A DNA stretch of 64,000 bases from Tersicoccus solisilvae (GTDB lineage Bacteria > Actinomycetota > Actinomycetes > Actinomycetales > Micrococcaceae), in NCBI RefSeq assembly GCF_014643255.1, contig NZ_BMJI01000015.1, forward strand, positions 1 to 64,000. The letters run 5' to 3'. Both the position numbers and the translations under genes were made by a program. How positions within the stretch are numbered: position 1 is the first letter of the stretch; the number at the start of each line of letters is the position of its first letter. The notes beneath the pieces were generated by a model that was given only the letters and a program-made list of their open reading frames with translations, ran no database searches and was not told where the DNA came from. Shown piece after piece: positions 53,634-62,529 of the stretch.

Positions 53634-54586
53634 GCCTGTCCTTCGTTCGTCGGGGCGGCGGCCGCCGCGTGGGCGGCCACGAAGTCGCGGGCGGCCGGCA
53701 GGTCGTCCGGGGTCGAGAGGGCGAAGCCGGCGACGCCGCGCAGACCGCGCTTGGCCAGTCCGGTCAGGGTACCGGCCGGGGGCAGTTCGAGCAGGCCGGT
53801 GACGCCGGCATCGGCGAGGTACCGCATGCAGGCGTCCCAGCGCACCGGCCGGGAGACCTGCCCGATGAGGGCCGCGAGCGCGTCGTCCCCGCCGGTCACG
53901 GGCGCGCCATCACGGTTGGAGAGCAGGGTCCGCGTCGGCGTGGTCGGATGCAGCGCGGGAGCCAGCCCCTCGAGAGCGGCGACTGCCGGTCGCATGTGCG
54001 CCGTGTGGAAGGCGCCGGCGACCTTCAGGGGGATGACGCGGGCCCGGGCGGGCGGGGCGGCGACGAGCGCGTCGAGCTGGTCGCGGGTCCCGGCGGCGAC
54101 GATCTGACCGCCACCGTTCATGTTGGCGGGCGTCAGCCCGGCCGCCTCGATGGCCGCCAGCACGTCCTCCTCGACACCGCCGACGACGGCGGCCATCCCG
54201 GTGGGCTCGGCTGCGGCGGCGCGGGCCATGGCGGTGGAGCGTTCCTTGACGAACGCCATCCCGTCGGCCTCCGTCAGTGCGCCGGCGAGCACGGCGGCGG
54301 TGATCTCCCCGACCGAGTGTCCGGCCAGCACGGCCCCCTCGGGCACTCCGTGCTCGCCGAACAACGCGCGTGCCCCCACCAGCCCGGCGGCCACGATCAG
54401 CGGCTGGGCGACGGCCGTGTCCTTGATGGTGTCGGCGTCCGAGACGGTGCCGTGGGCCACCAGGTCGATGCCGGTCGCGTCACTGAGCACGCGCAGGAGG
54501 GGTTCGACACCGTCGAGCTCGAGCCACGGTGAGAGGAAGCCCGGGGTCTGGGAGCCCTGTCCAGGGCAGACGATCGCAAGCACCAT
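53630..54586 (-). CDS. fabD: Malonyl-CoA:ACP transacylase
   Basis: FabD loads malonate on ACP. The 318-residue protein has PGQGSQTPGFL, the nucleophile Ser91 in GHSVGE and the His of AGAFHTAHM. It is first of the fab operon, 74 bases after the fasR-like gene; a perfect palindrome sits in that gap. Confidence 0.95.
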   Translation of the reverse strand: MVLAIVCPGQGSQTPGFLSPWLELDGVEPLLRVLSDATGIDLVAHGTVSDADTIKDTAVAQPLIVAAGLVGARALFGEHGVPEGAVLAGHSVGEITAAVLAGALTEADGMAFVKERSTAMARAAAAEPTGMAAVVGGVEEDVLAAIEAAGLTPANMNGGGQIVAAGTRDQLDALVAAPPARARVIPLKVAGAFHTAHMRPAVAALEGLAPALHPTTPTRTLLSNRDGAPVTGGDDALAALIGQVSRPVRWDACMRYLADAGVTGLLELPPAGTLTGLAKRGLRGVAGFALSTPDDLPAARDFVAAHAAAAAPTNEGQA

Positions 54587-54649
54587 CCCAGCCTTTCACC
54601 AGCTTCGTGCTTCCCGCCGGATTCGAGGCACCAAGGTCGAGCCGCGCGA

Positions 54650-54666
54650 TTGTAGGGAACCTACAA
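54650..54666. promoter_or_regulatory. Candidate FasR operator upstream of fabD
   Basis: TTGTAGG-N3-CCTACAA, a perfect 7-bp-arm palindrome, spans the fasR stop codon and lies about 64 bases before fabD. On the minus strand it contains TACAAT, a possible -10. Position next to a FasR-like gene suggests it is the activator's site. Confidence 0.6.
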
Positions 54667-55941
54667 CGCCGCTCGCTCGGGGAGGCGGACCGCCGGGGCC
54701 GCGGCGGAGGCATCGCCGGCCGCGTCGCCCGCGCTCAGCCGCCCCGCGACCAGCGCCGTCTGCAGCACGAACGCCTCGCGAGGGACCAGCGGATCCCACC
54801 CGGTCACGTCGGTGACCTTGCGCAGCCGGTAGCGCACCGTATTGGTGTGAACGAACAAGGCGCGGGCGGTGGCCTCCAGGGAGTGGCCGAGACTCAGATA
54901 GGCCGACAGGGTCTCCAGCAGCCCGTTCGACGCCGACGTCAGCGGCCGGTAGATGGCCCGCACCAGGGCACGCCGGGCGGTGTCGTCACCGGCCATCAGC
55001 CGCTCGGGCCAGAGATCGTCCGCGGCCACCGGGCGCGGGGCGTCCGGCCAGGCCCGGGCGGCGACGAGGCCCGAGAAGGCCGCCTGGGCGGCCGGGCCCG
55101 CGTCCACCAGGGACGCGGCCGGTCCGGCATGGACGATCGGGCCGTCCCCGAACACCGGGGCCAGCTTGACCAGGGCGGTGTCCCGGTCCCGCAGCCCGCC
55201 CAGGAGCAGCAGCAGACGGTCGCCCTGGATGCCGATCAGGGTGTCCTCGGCCAGCCGGGTGGTGGTGCGACGCAGGCCGGAGAGGTAGGCCGGATGGGGA
55301 TCGGCCGGGGCGGCGCCGACGACGATCGTCACCTCGGCCTTGCTGCTCCAGCCGAGGGCCGCGATCCGGGAGCGGAGCGAGTCGGAGCTCTCCCCGCGCA
55401 GGATGCCGTCCACGACGAGCGCCTCCAGGCGGGTGTCCCACGATCCGCGTGACTCGGCGGCCCTGGCGTACACGTCGGCCGCGGCGAAGGCGACCTCCCG
55501 GGAGTAGCGCAGCACCGCCTCGCGCAGGGCGGGTTGCTCCGGCTCCTCCGCCAGGTCGGGGACCCGCTGCTCGACCGTGTCGACCACGATGCGGATCAGC
55601 TGCAGCGCCTTCTGCAGGCTGATCGAGCGGGTGAGCTCCGTGGGCGCGGTGCCGAACACGTCGGACATCACCCAGGCCGGGTTGCCGGGCTTCTCGTACC
55701 ACGTGACGAAGGAGGCGATGCCCTTCTGCGCCACGAGCCCCAGGGCGGACCGCTCGTCGGGGCGCAGGTGCCGGTACCAAGGGAGGGCAGAGTCGAGCCG
55801 CCGCAGGGTGACGGTGGACAGGCTGCCGATGTTGGAGCGGAGCGTCTCCAGCGTCCGCGCCCGGTCGGTGTCGCCCGCGGCCGGTGCCCCGGGGACGCCG
55901 CGGCGGGCGCCGGGGGCGGGCTGGTCCTGCTGAGCGCTCAT
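54661..55941 (-). CDS. PucR/CdaR-type regulator of fatty-acid synthesis (FasR-like)
   Basis: A 426-residue regulator with a C-terminal PucR-type helix-turn-helix (about 365-400: SLGHSLEATARALFVHTNTVRYRL) and a central GGDEF-like/CdaR region. It resembles FasR of Streptomyces coelicolor (SCO2386), which activates fabD-fabH-acpP-fabF, and sits in the same position. TATGCT (plus 55949-55954) ends seven bases before the ATG, so its mRNA is likely leaderless. Confidence 0.87.
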   Translation of the reverse strand: MSAQQDQPAPGARRGVPGAPAAGDTDRARTLETLRSNIGSLSTVTLRRLDSALPWYRHLRPDERSALGLVAQKGIASFVTWYEKPGNPAWVMSDVFGTAPTELTRSISLQKALQLIRIVVDTVEQRVPDLAEEPEQPALREAVLRYSREVAFAAADVYARAAESRGSWDTRLEALVVDGILRGESSDSLRSRIAALGWSSKAEVTIVVGAAPADPHPAYLSGLRRTTTRLAEDTLIGIQGDRLLLLLGGLRDRDTALVKLAPVFGDGPIVHAGPAASLVDAGPAAQAAFSGLVAARAWPDAPRPVAADDLWPERLMAGDDTARRALVRAIYRPLTSASNGLLETLSAYLSLGHSLEATARALFVHTNTVRYRLRKVTDVTGWDPLVPREAFVLQTALVAGRLSAGDAAGDASAAAPAVRLPERAAL

Positions 55942-56027
55942 GCCCCCGAGCATACGACCGCCCCCGGTCCCCGCTCCGACCGGGCGGTCCCGGTCGCGGG
56001 GCGGCCCGCCGAGCGACGGGCCGGACG

Positions 56028-56065
56028 CCGCGAGGCCGCCGCACGTGCGTGCGGCGGCCTCGCGG
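56028..56065 (-). terminator. aceE terminator
   Basis: A 17-bp perfect inverted repeat (arms 56028-56044 and 56049-56065) 45 bases after the aceE stop codon, separating aceE from the fasR-fab genes. Confidence 0.85.
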
Positions 56066-56110
56066 TCACCGGGTGGGACACCCGGACGGTTTGCCGATGG
56101 GCGGCGTCGG

Positions 56111-58849
56111 TCAGGACTCCCCGCCGGCGTTGCCGGACCGGCCGGCCCGCACGTCGTGCAGCCGGTACTTCTCGATCGCCTGCGCGGGCGCCCCGGCGTC
56201 GACCTCACCGCGGCGGGCCAGCAGTTCGAGCGCCCGGACCACCATGGAGTGTGAATCGATGTGGAAGTACCGCCGGGCGGCGGCCCGGGTGTCGGCGAAG
56301 CCGAACTCGTTGCCACCGAGCGTGGCGAACTCGTTGGGGATGAACTGACGGATGCCGTCGGGCAGGTCGGACCGGTAGTCCGTCGTCGCGATGACCGGTC
56401 CGGTGGCGCCGGCCAGTCGCTGGGTCACGAACGGCACCCGCGCCTCGGCGTCCGGGTCGAGGAACGCCTCCCGCTCGGCGGCGAGGCCGTCCCGGCGCAG
56501 TTCGGTCCAGGACGTCACCGACCAGACGTCGGCCGAGACGTTCCAGTCCTCGGCGAGGATCCGCTGGGCGTCCAGGGCCCACGGGACCGACACGCCGGAG
56601 CCGAGGAGCTGGACCCGGGGACCGTCGATCTCGGCCTCCTTGATCCGGTGGATGCCCTTGACGATGCCCTCGACGTCGACGTCCTCCGGCTCGGCCGGCT
56701 GGACGATCGGCTCGTTGTAGACCGTGAGGTAGTAGATCTTGTCCGGGTCCTCGGAGTCCGGCCCGTACATCTCCTCGAGGCCGCGCTTGACGATGTGCGC
56801 GATCTCGTACCCGTAGGCCGGGTCGAAGGTGCGCACCGCCGGGTTGGTGGAGGCCAGCACGGGGGAGTGCCCGTCCATGTGCTGCGTGCCCTCACCCGCC
56901 AGGGTGGTGATGCCGGCCGTCGCGCCGATCAGGAACCCGCGCGCCAGCTGGTCCGCGGCCGCCCAGATGAAGTCGCCGGTCCGCTGGAACCCGAACATCG
57001 AGTAGAAGACGTACACGGGCACGAGCGGCTCGCCGTGAGTGGCGTAGGACGTGCCGGCCGCGGTGAACGCGGAGACGGCGCCGGCCTCGTTGATGCCCAC
57101 GTGGAAGATCTGCCCCTGCGGCGACTCCTTGTACGCGAGCATGAGGTCGCGGTCCACGGAGATGTAGTTCTGACCGAGCGGGTTGTAGATCTTCGACGTC
57201 GGGAAGAACGAGTCCATGCCGAACGTGCGGGCCTCGTCGGGGATGATCGGCACGACGCGCTTGCCGAACTCCTTGTCCCGCATCAGGTCCTTGAGCAACC
57301 GCACGAAGGCCATCGTGGTGGCCGCCTGCTGCTTGCCGGAGCCGCGCTTGGCGACGTCGTACGCCTTGTCCTCGGGCAGCTTCAGGTCGTGGCCGCGCTC
57401 CCGCCGCTCGGGCAGGTTGCCGCCGAGGGCCTTCCGCCGCTCGAGCATGTACCTGATGGTCGGGTCGTCCGGGCCCGGGTGGTAGTACGGCGGGTTGTAG
57501 AGATCGTTCTCCAGGTCCTCGTCCGAGAACGGCATCCGCAGGTGGTCGCGGAAGTTCTTCAGGTCCTCGAGGGTCAGCTTTTTCATCTGGTGGGTCGCGT
57601 TGCGGCCCTCGAAGTGCGGACCGAGGCCGTAGCCCTTGACCGTCGCGGCCAGGATGACGGTCGGCTTGCCCGTGAACTCGGTGGCGGCCTTGTAGGCGGC
57701 GTAGACCTTGCGGTAGTCGTGGCCGCCGCGCTTGAGCTGCCAGATCTCCTCGTCGCTCATGTCCGCGACCATGGCCTTGGTCTGCGGCGAGCGGCCGAAG
57801 AAGTGGTCGCGCACGAAGCCGCCGGACTCGGCCTTGAAGGTCTGGTAGTCGCCGTCGGGCGTGGTGTTCATGATCTCCACCAGCGCGCCGTCGTCGTCCT
57901 TGTCCAGCAGGGCGTCCCACTCGCGGCCCCACACGACCTTGATGACGTTCCAGCCCGCACCGCGGAAGAACGCCTCGAGCTCCTGCATGATCTTGCCGTT
58001 GCCGCGCACCGGGCCGTCGAGGCGCTGCATGTTGCAGTTGATCACGAAGTTGAGGTTGTCCAGGCCCTCGTTGGCGGCCAGCTGCAGCGCGCCGCGACTC
58101 TCCGGCTCGTCCATCTCGCCGTCGCCGAGGAACGCCCAGACCTGCTGGTCGGACGGCTCCTTCAGGCCCCGGTTCTCGAGGTACCGGTTCATCGACGCCT
58201 GGTAGATGGCGTTGGTGGGGCCGATGCCCATGGAGACGGTGGGGAACTCCCAGAAGTCCGGCATCATGCGCGGGTGCGGGTAGGAGGACAGGCCGTTCGG
58301 CGCCGCCGACTTCTCCTGCCGGAACCCGTTCATCTGCTCCTCGGTCAGACGACCCTCGAGGAACGCGCGGGCGTACATGCCCGGCGAGGCGTGGCCCTGG
58401 AAGAAGACCTGGTCGCCACCGCTGGGGTGGTCCTTGCCGCGGAAGAAGTGGTTCATGCCCACTTCGTAGAGGGTGGCCGCACCCGCGTAGGTGGAGATGT
58501 GGCCGCCGACGCCGATGTCGGACCGCTGGGCGCGGTGCACCATGATCGCCGCGTTCCAGCGCAGCCACTTGCGGTACGTGCGCTCGATCTCCTCGTCACC
58601 GGGGAACTCGGGTTCCTGGTCCACGGGGATGGTGTTGACGTAGTCCGTGGTCGTGACGAACGGGACGGCGACGCTGTGTGCGCTCGCCCGCTGCAGCAGG
58701 GACCGGATGATGAACTCGGCCCGCTTCGTGCCCGCCGAGTCGAGGAGCCCGTCGAAGGACTCGATCCACTCCGCGGTCTCCTCGGGATCCGCGTCCGGCA
58801 GACTGGTGGTCAGCGCGCTGCGGATGTTCTTGATGTCTTCGGTCGCCAC
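56111..58849 (-). CDS. aceE: Pyruvate dehydrogenase E1 component, homodimeric
   Basis: AceE decarboxylates pyruvate with thiamine diphosphate to feed the E2/E3 enzymes and give acetyl-CoA. The 912-residue protein is of the usual length, with the TPP-binding motif [12 protein letters not shown] and [20 protein letters not shown], plus [22 protein letters not shown]. The GTG at 58849 has AGAGG six bases upstream and yields MATEDIKN; a TTG two codons earlier is an alternative. It sits next to the fab genes, linking acetyl-CoA supply to lipid synthesis. Confidence 0.95.
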   Translation of the reverse strand: MATEDIKNIRSALTTSLPDADPEETAEWIESFDGLLDSAGTKRAEFIIRSLLQRASAHSVAVPFVTTTDYVNTIPVDQEPEFPGDEEIERTYRKWLRWNAAIMVHRAQRSDIGVGGHISTYAGAATLYEVGMNHFFRGKDHPSGGDQVFFQGHASPGMYARAFLEGRLTEEQMNGFRQEKSAAPNGLSSYPHPRMMPDFWEFPTVSMGIGPTNAIYQASMNRYLENRGLKEPSDQQVWAFLGDGEMDEPESRGALQLAANEGLDNLNFVINCNMQRLDGPVRGNGKIMQELEAFFRGAGWNVIKVVWGREWDALLDKDDDGALVEIMNTTPDGDYQTFKAESGGFVRDHFFGRSPQTKAMVADMSDEEIWQLKRGGHDYRKVYAAYKAATEFTGKPTVILAATVKGYGLGPHFEGRNATHQMKKLTLEDLKNFRDHLRMPFSDEDLENDLYNPPYYHPGPDDPTIRYMLERRKALGGNLPERRERGHDLKLPEDKAYDVAKRGSGKQQAATTMAFVRLLKDLMRDKEFGKRVVPIIPDEARTFGMDSFFPTSKIYNPLGQNYISVDRDLMLAYKESPQGQIFHVGINEAGAVSAFTAAGTSYATHGEPLVPVYVFYSMFGFQRTGDFIWAAADQLARGFLIGATAGITTLAGEGTQHMDGHSPVLASTNPAVRTFDPAYGYEIAHIVKRGLEEMYGPDSEDPDKIYYLTVYNEPIVQPAEPEDVDVEGIVKGIHRIKEAEIDGPRVQLLGSGVSVPWALDAQRILAEDWNVSADVWSVTSWTELRRDGLAAEREAFLDPDAEARVPFVTQRLAGATGPVIATTDYRSDLPDGIRQFIPNEFATLGGNEFGFADTRAAARRYFHIDSHSMVVRALELLARRGEVDAGAPAQAIEKYRLHDVRAGRSGNAGGES

Positions 58850-59215
58850 ATTCAACCTCTCTGTCTGTGCGGTGAAGCACCCGGACTGCGGCCGTCGATG
58901 ATGGGTGCCGCAGACCGCTGTCCGCTCCGGGGGGCCTCATGATGTGGGCAGCCCGAACGGGACGCGGCGTCTGGGTGCCACTCTAGCGCCGGAACAGCGA
59001 CGCCGGTGCACCCCCCTTGTTCCACCAAGTGGACGTCTGATTCCGCATCGTGATCGCCGTGATCGTCCTCACGTCGGGCGCGCGGGGGCCGCCCGGCGGC
59101 GCGCTGCTTGATGAGGGACCCGAAAAGGTGTTGTCTGGTAGCACTCCGCCCCGGCCGGCATGACCGGCTCGGGACGGTCATGACATGCACCGACGACGGG
59201 ACCGGGAGGACATCC
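58850..59215. promoter_or_regulatory. Divergent region between aceE and DUF3052
   Basis: A 366-base gap with no supported gene. On the minus strand TAGAGT (plus 58980-58985) is a possible aceE -10, giving a leader of about 125 bases. TCCAC-CAA-GTGGA (59021-59033) is a palindrome about 50 bases upstream of that, a candidate operator. The DUF3052 ribosome site GGGAGGA is at 59204-59210; no convincing promoter is seen on that side. Confidence 0.45.
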
Positions 59216-59632
59216 GTGAGCGAGGCAGACGCCGTCGCGAGCAGCGCCGCCGCCAAGCTGGGCTTGAAGCAGGACGACCTCGTCCAGGAGTTCGGGTACG
59301 ACGACGACGTCGACTTCGATCTCCGGGACGACATCGAGGAGACGGTCGGATCCGCCTTGCTCGACGAGGACGACCACGAGGTCGCGGACGCCGCCCTGCT
59401 GTGGTGGCGGGAAGGGGACGGCGACCTGATCGACGCCCTCGTCGACTCGCTGACGACTCTCGAGGAGAACGCCGTGGTGTGGGTGCTCACCCCGAAGGCC
59501 GGCCGGGACGGGTACGTCCCTCCCGCCGAGATCCAGGAGGCGGCGCCGACCGCGGGTTTGCACGTCACGTCGTCCGCCGGGGTGTCCAAGGACTGGGCGG
59601 CCACCCGCCTGGTGACCGCACGCCGCCAGTGA
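59216..59632 (+). CDS. DUF3052 family protein
   Basis: A 138-residue acidic protein: AAKLGLKQDDLVQEFGYDDDVD, LLDEDDHEVADAALLWWREGDGDL and WVLTPKAGRDGYVPPAEIQEAA match DUF3052, an actinobacterial family of unknown function normally encoded beside aceE. The GTG at 59216 is set by GGGAGGA five bases upstream. The peroxiredoxin gene overlaps its stop by four bases. Confidence 0.9.
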   Translation: MSEADAVASSAAAKLGLKQDDLVQEFGYDDDVDFDLRDDIEETVGSALLDEDDHEVADAALLWWREGDGDLIDALVDSLTTLEENAVVWVLTPKAGRDGYVPPAEIQEAAPTAGLHVTSSAGVSKDWAATRLVTARRQ

Positions 59633-60171
59633 CGCCGGCGGCAGAACCCGACGCCGCGGACGCCGCTCGCGCGGGCCGTCCCGGTGACGGCTTCGCGTCC
59701 CTGCCCGACGTCGGGGCGCCGGCCCCGGGGTTCGCCCTGGCCAACCAGCACGGGGAACCGGTCGTGCTGACGGACCTGCGCGGCACGCCCGTCGTCCTCG
59801 TGTTCTTCCCGTGGGCGTTCTCCCGCGTGTGCGGCGACGAGCTGCGGGAGCTGCGGGACGCGCTCGACGTCGCCGACTCGCCCTTCGCCGGCCGCGACGT
59901 GCGGCTGATGGCCGTGTCGGTCGACTCGAAGTTCGCCCTGCGGGCACTCGCCGAGGCGGAGGCCCTGCCCTTCGACCTGCTCAGCGACGTCTGGCCGCAC
60001 GGCGAGGTGGCCCGCCGGTACGGGGTGTTCGACGACGAGCGCGGCAGTGCCCGTCGCGGCAGCTTCGTCATCGACGCCGACGGCGTCCTGCGGGCCCGAC
60101 TCCTGTCCGACGCCACCCACCCCCGGAGCATGGATGAGTACCGCCGCGCGCTGGCATCGCTGGACGCCTGA
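59629..60171 (+). CDS. Peroxiredoxin, AhpE-like
   Basis: A 180-residue thiol peroxidase. The peroxidatic Cys68 lies in PWAFSRVC, the PXXX(T/S)XXC motif with Ser for Thr. No other cysteine is present, so it is a 1-Cys enzyme depending on an external thiol such as mycothiol or mycoredoxin (inference from actinobacterial AhpE). An N-terminal 25-residue extension is low complexity. The GTG start overlaps DUF3052; its last 38 bases overlap the sirtuin gene in another frame. Confidence 0.88.
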   Translation: MTPAAEPDAADAARAGRPGDGFASLPDVGAPAPGFALANQHGEPVVLTDLRGTPVVLVFFPWAFSRVCGDELRELRDALDVADSPFAGRDVRLMAVSVDSKFALRALAEAEALPFDLLSDVWPHGEVARRYGVFDDERGSARRGSFVIDADGVLRARLLSDATHPRSMDEYRRALASLDA

Positions 60172-61036
60172 GCCGGCCCGCACCGGCACCACCGATCCGG
60201 AGGCCACGCTCCCGGAGGCGCGACGCCGCGCCGTCGAGTTGCTCTCCGGGCGGCGGCTGGCCGTGCTCACCGGTGCGGGACTGAGCACCGACTCCGGCAT
60301 CCCCGACTACCGGGGACCGGACGCGAAGCCGCGTACCCCGATGACGTACCAGGAGTTCATCGGCGACGCCCGCCGGCGCCGCCACTACTGGGCGCGCAAC
60401 CACGTCGGCTACCGGTTCATGTCCGCGACCGTGCCGAACGCCGGGCACCACGCCGTGGCCCGGCTGGAGTCGCGCGGGCTCACCAGCGGCATCATCACCC
60501 AGAACATCGACCGGCTGCACGAGGCGGCGGGCGCCCTGAACGTCGTCGACCTGCACGGCCGGTTCGACCACGTCGTGTGTCTGGACTGCGCCAGCATGGT
60601 CCAGCGGGCCCAGCTGGACCGGATCCTCACCGAGCTCAACCCCGGATTCGCCGAACGGGTGCTGGTCGAGGACGTCGAGGTGGCCCCCGACGCGGACGCC
60701 GTCATCGAGTCCACCGCCGACTTCGTCGTCGCGCCCTGCCCGGTGTGCGGTGGCGTGCTCAAACCGGACGTCACCTTCTTCGGGGAGAACGTGCCGCGGG
60801 ACCGGGTGGCGCGCAGCTACGGCATGGTCGACTGCGCCGACGGCCTGCTCGTCGCCGGCTCCTCCCTGGCCGTGATGAGCGGGCTGCGGTTCGTCCGCCG
60901 CGCGCACCAGCGGGGCATCCCCGTCGTCATCGTCAACCGCGGGCAGACCCGTGGCGACGACCGGGCCGACCTGCTGATCCAGGCCGGCGTCAGCGAGACG
61001 CTGGGCCACCTGGCCGAGGAACTGCCGGACCGGTGA
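60134..61036 (+). CDS. Sirtuin (NAD-dependent protein deacylase), SIRT4-like class II
   Basis: A 300-residue Sir2 protein with GAGLSTDSGIPDYRG (47-61), TQNIDRLHEAAG, catalytic His141 in LHGRF and four zinc cysteines (Cys149, Cys152 and CPVC later). DYRG and the overall layout suggest the SIRT4-like class. Substrates unknown; neighbouring aceE and fab enzymes are typical acyl-lysine targets, which is speculation. The ATG at 60134 overlaps the peroxiredoxin gene by 38 bases; the frame is open upstream without a better start. Confidence 0.88.
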   Translation: MSTAARWHRWTPEPARTGTTDPEATLPEARRRAVELLSGRRLAVLTGAGLSTDSGIPDYRGPDAKPRTPMTYQEFIGDARRRRHYWARNHVGYRFMSATVPNAGHHAVARLESRGLTSGIITQNIDRLHEAAGALNVVDLHGRFDHVVCLDCASMVQRAQLDRILTELNPGFAERVLVEDVEVAPDADAVIESTADFVVAPCPVCGGVLKPDVTFFGENVPRDRVARSYGMVDCADGLLVAGSSLAVMSGLRFVRRAHQRGIPVVIVNRGQTRGDDRADLLIQAGVSETLGHLAEELPDR

Positions 61037-61065
61037 ACCGGACGATCGAGGAGCCGGAGGAGCCG

Positions 61066-62238
61066 ATGACCGACCGCGTGACCCGTGCCGACCCGATGAA
61101 CGTGCTGCGCCGCAGGACGAGCGAGAAGTGGCGGACCTACCCGGACGACGTGCTGCCCATGTTCGTCGCCGAGATGGACTTCCCGCTGGCGCCGGCCATC
61201 ACGGCCGCGCTGCGCGAGGCCATCGAGGTCGGCGACACCGGGTACGTCGCCCCCCACGACACCGGCGCCGCCGACGCCTTCGCCCGCTACGCCGCGCAGA
61301 CGTGGGACTGGTCGCCCTCGCCGGAGCGGATCGGCTACACCACCGATGTCAGCGTGGTGATCGTCGAGTCGCTGCGCCGGCTGATCGCCCCCGGCGACGG
61401 CGTCGTCATCACCCCGCCCGTCTACCCGCCGTTCTCCGCGCTGATCCCGGAGGCCGGTGGCACGGTCGTGGAGGTGCCGCTGCTGGACCGTCCGGACGCC
61501 GAGGACGGGTCGACGTACGCCCTCGACCTCGACGGCATCGATGCCGCCCTGGCCCGCGGCGCCCGCGCGGTGTTGTTGTGCAACCCGCACAACCCCGTCG
61601 GCCTCGTGCACTCCCGGCAGGAGCTCGCGGCGCTGTCCCGGATCGTCGACCGGCACGGGGCGAGCGTCGTCAGCGACGAGATCCATGCGCCGTTGACCCA
61701 CCGCCGGCACCGGTTCACGCCGTACCTGAGCGTGTCCGACGAGGCGCGGCACCACGGCATCGCTGCGGCGTCCGGCAGCAAGGCGTTCAACCTCGCGGGG
61801 TTGAAGACGGCGATGTTCGTGGCGGAGTCGGACCGGATGAGTGCCGTCATCCGCTCGCTGCCCGAGGAGGTCCTGTTCCGCACCGGACTGTTCGGGCTGA
61901 TCGCGACCCGCGCCGGCTTCGACCACGGCCGGGACTGGCTGCGCGGCACCGTCGCGGCGATCGAGGAGAACGTCGCCCTGCTGGAGCGGGAACTTGCGGC
62001 GAAGCTGCCCGCCGTCCGGCTGCGGCCTCCGCAGGCGACCTACCTGGCGTGGCTGGATTTCTCGGAACTCGGCTGGGGCGAGGACCCGGCGGCCTACGCG
62101 CTCGAGCACGCCCGGGTGGCGCTGGCCAACGGCCCGGAGTTCGGGCCGCAGGGCGCCGGGTACGCGCGGATGAACCTGGGCTGCGCGCCCGAAACGGTGA
62201 TCGAGGCCGTGGACCGGCTGGCGGCCGCGGCGGGCTGA
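61066..62238 (+). CDS. PatB/MalY-type PLP enzyme (probable C-S lyase or aminotransferase)
   Basis: A 390-residue fold-type I PLP protein. FVAEMDFPLAP, NPHNPVG, SDEIHAPL and the Schiff-base Lys239 in SGSKAFNLAGLK match the MalY/PatB group, which cleaves cystathionine and related thioethers. Other group members act as aminotransferases, so the reaction is not fixed. GGAGGAGCC precedes the ATG. It follows the sirtuin gene by 29 bases and may share its transcript. Confidence 0.87.
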   Translation: MTDRVTRADPMNVLRRRTSEKWRTYPDDVLPMFVAEMDFPLAPAITAALREAIEVGDTGYVAPHDTGAADAFARYAAQTWDWSPSPERIGYTTDVSVVIVESLRRLIAPGDGVVITPPVYPPFSALIPEAGGTVVEVPLLDRPDAEDGSTYALDLDGIDAALARGARAVLLCNPHNPVGLVHSRQELAALSRIVDRHGASVVSDEIHAPLTHRRHRFTPYLSVSDEARHHGIAAASGSKAFNLAGLKTAMFVAESDRMSAVIRSLPEEVLFRTGLFGLIATRAGFDHGRDWLRGTVAAIEENVALLERELAAKLPAVRLRPPQATYLAWLDFSELGWGEDPAAYALEHARVALANGPEFGPQGAGYARMNLGCAPETVIEAVDRLAAAAG

Positions 62239-62529
62239 TGACACGCGCCCCGTTCCGGGGGAGACTGGCCCCACAGGAGTGAGGCTCCGGGCGCCGGTCG
62301 CGTGGTGCCCACCCGAACGACGAAGGATCGATCGTGCTCGTCGTCAGCCAGGAACGATACGGCGGTCCCGGCGTGCTCCGGCTCCGGGAGCGAACTCGGC
62401 CCGTCCCGTCGGCGCACCGCCGTGCATCGTGCACCCGCATCGGCGACGTCGTCGTCGACCTCCGGCCCGCCTGACCGGACGCTGTCGGTGACCGCCGCGG
62501 GACCCGCTGCACGCCCCCATGATGAGCGC
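62239..62529. other. Gap before the LuxR-fusion gene
   Basis: These 291 bases hold no recognisable gene on either strand. The downstream gene's frame is open through most of it, but the translation is Ser/Arg/Pro-rich and looks non-coding. No strong promoter or hairpin is apparent. Confidence 0.5.
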
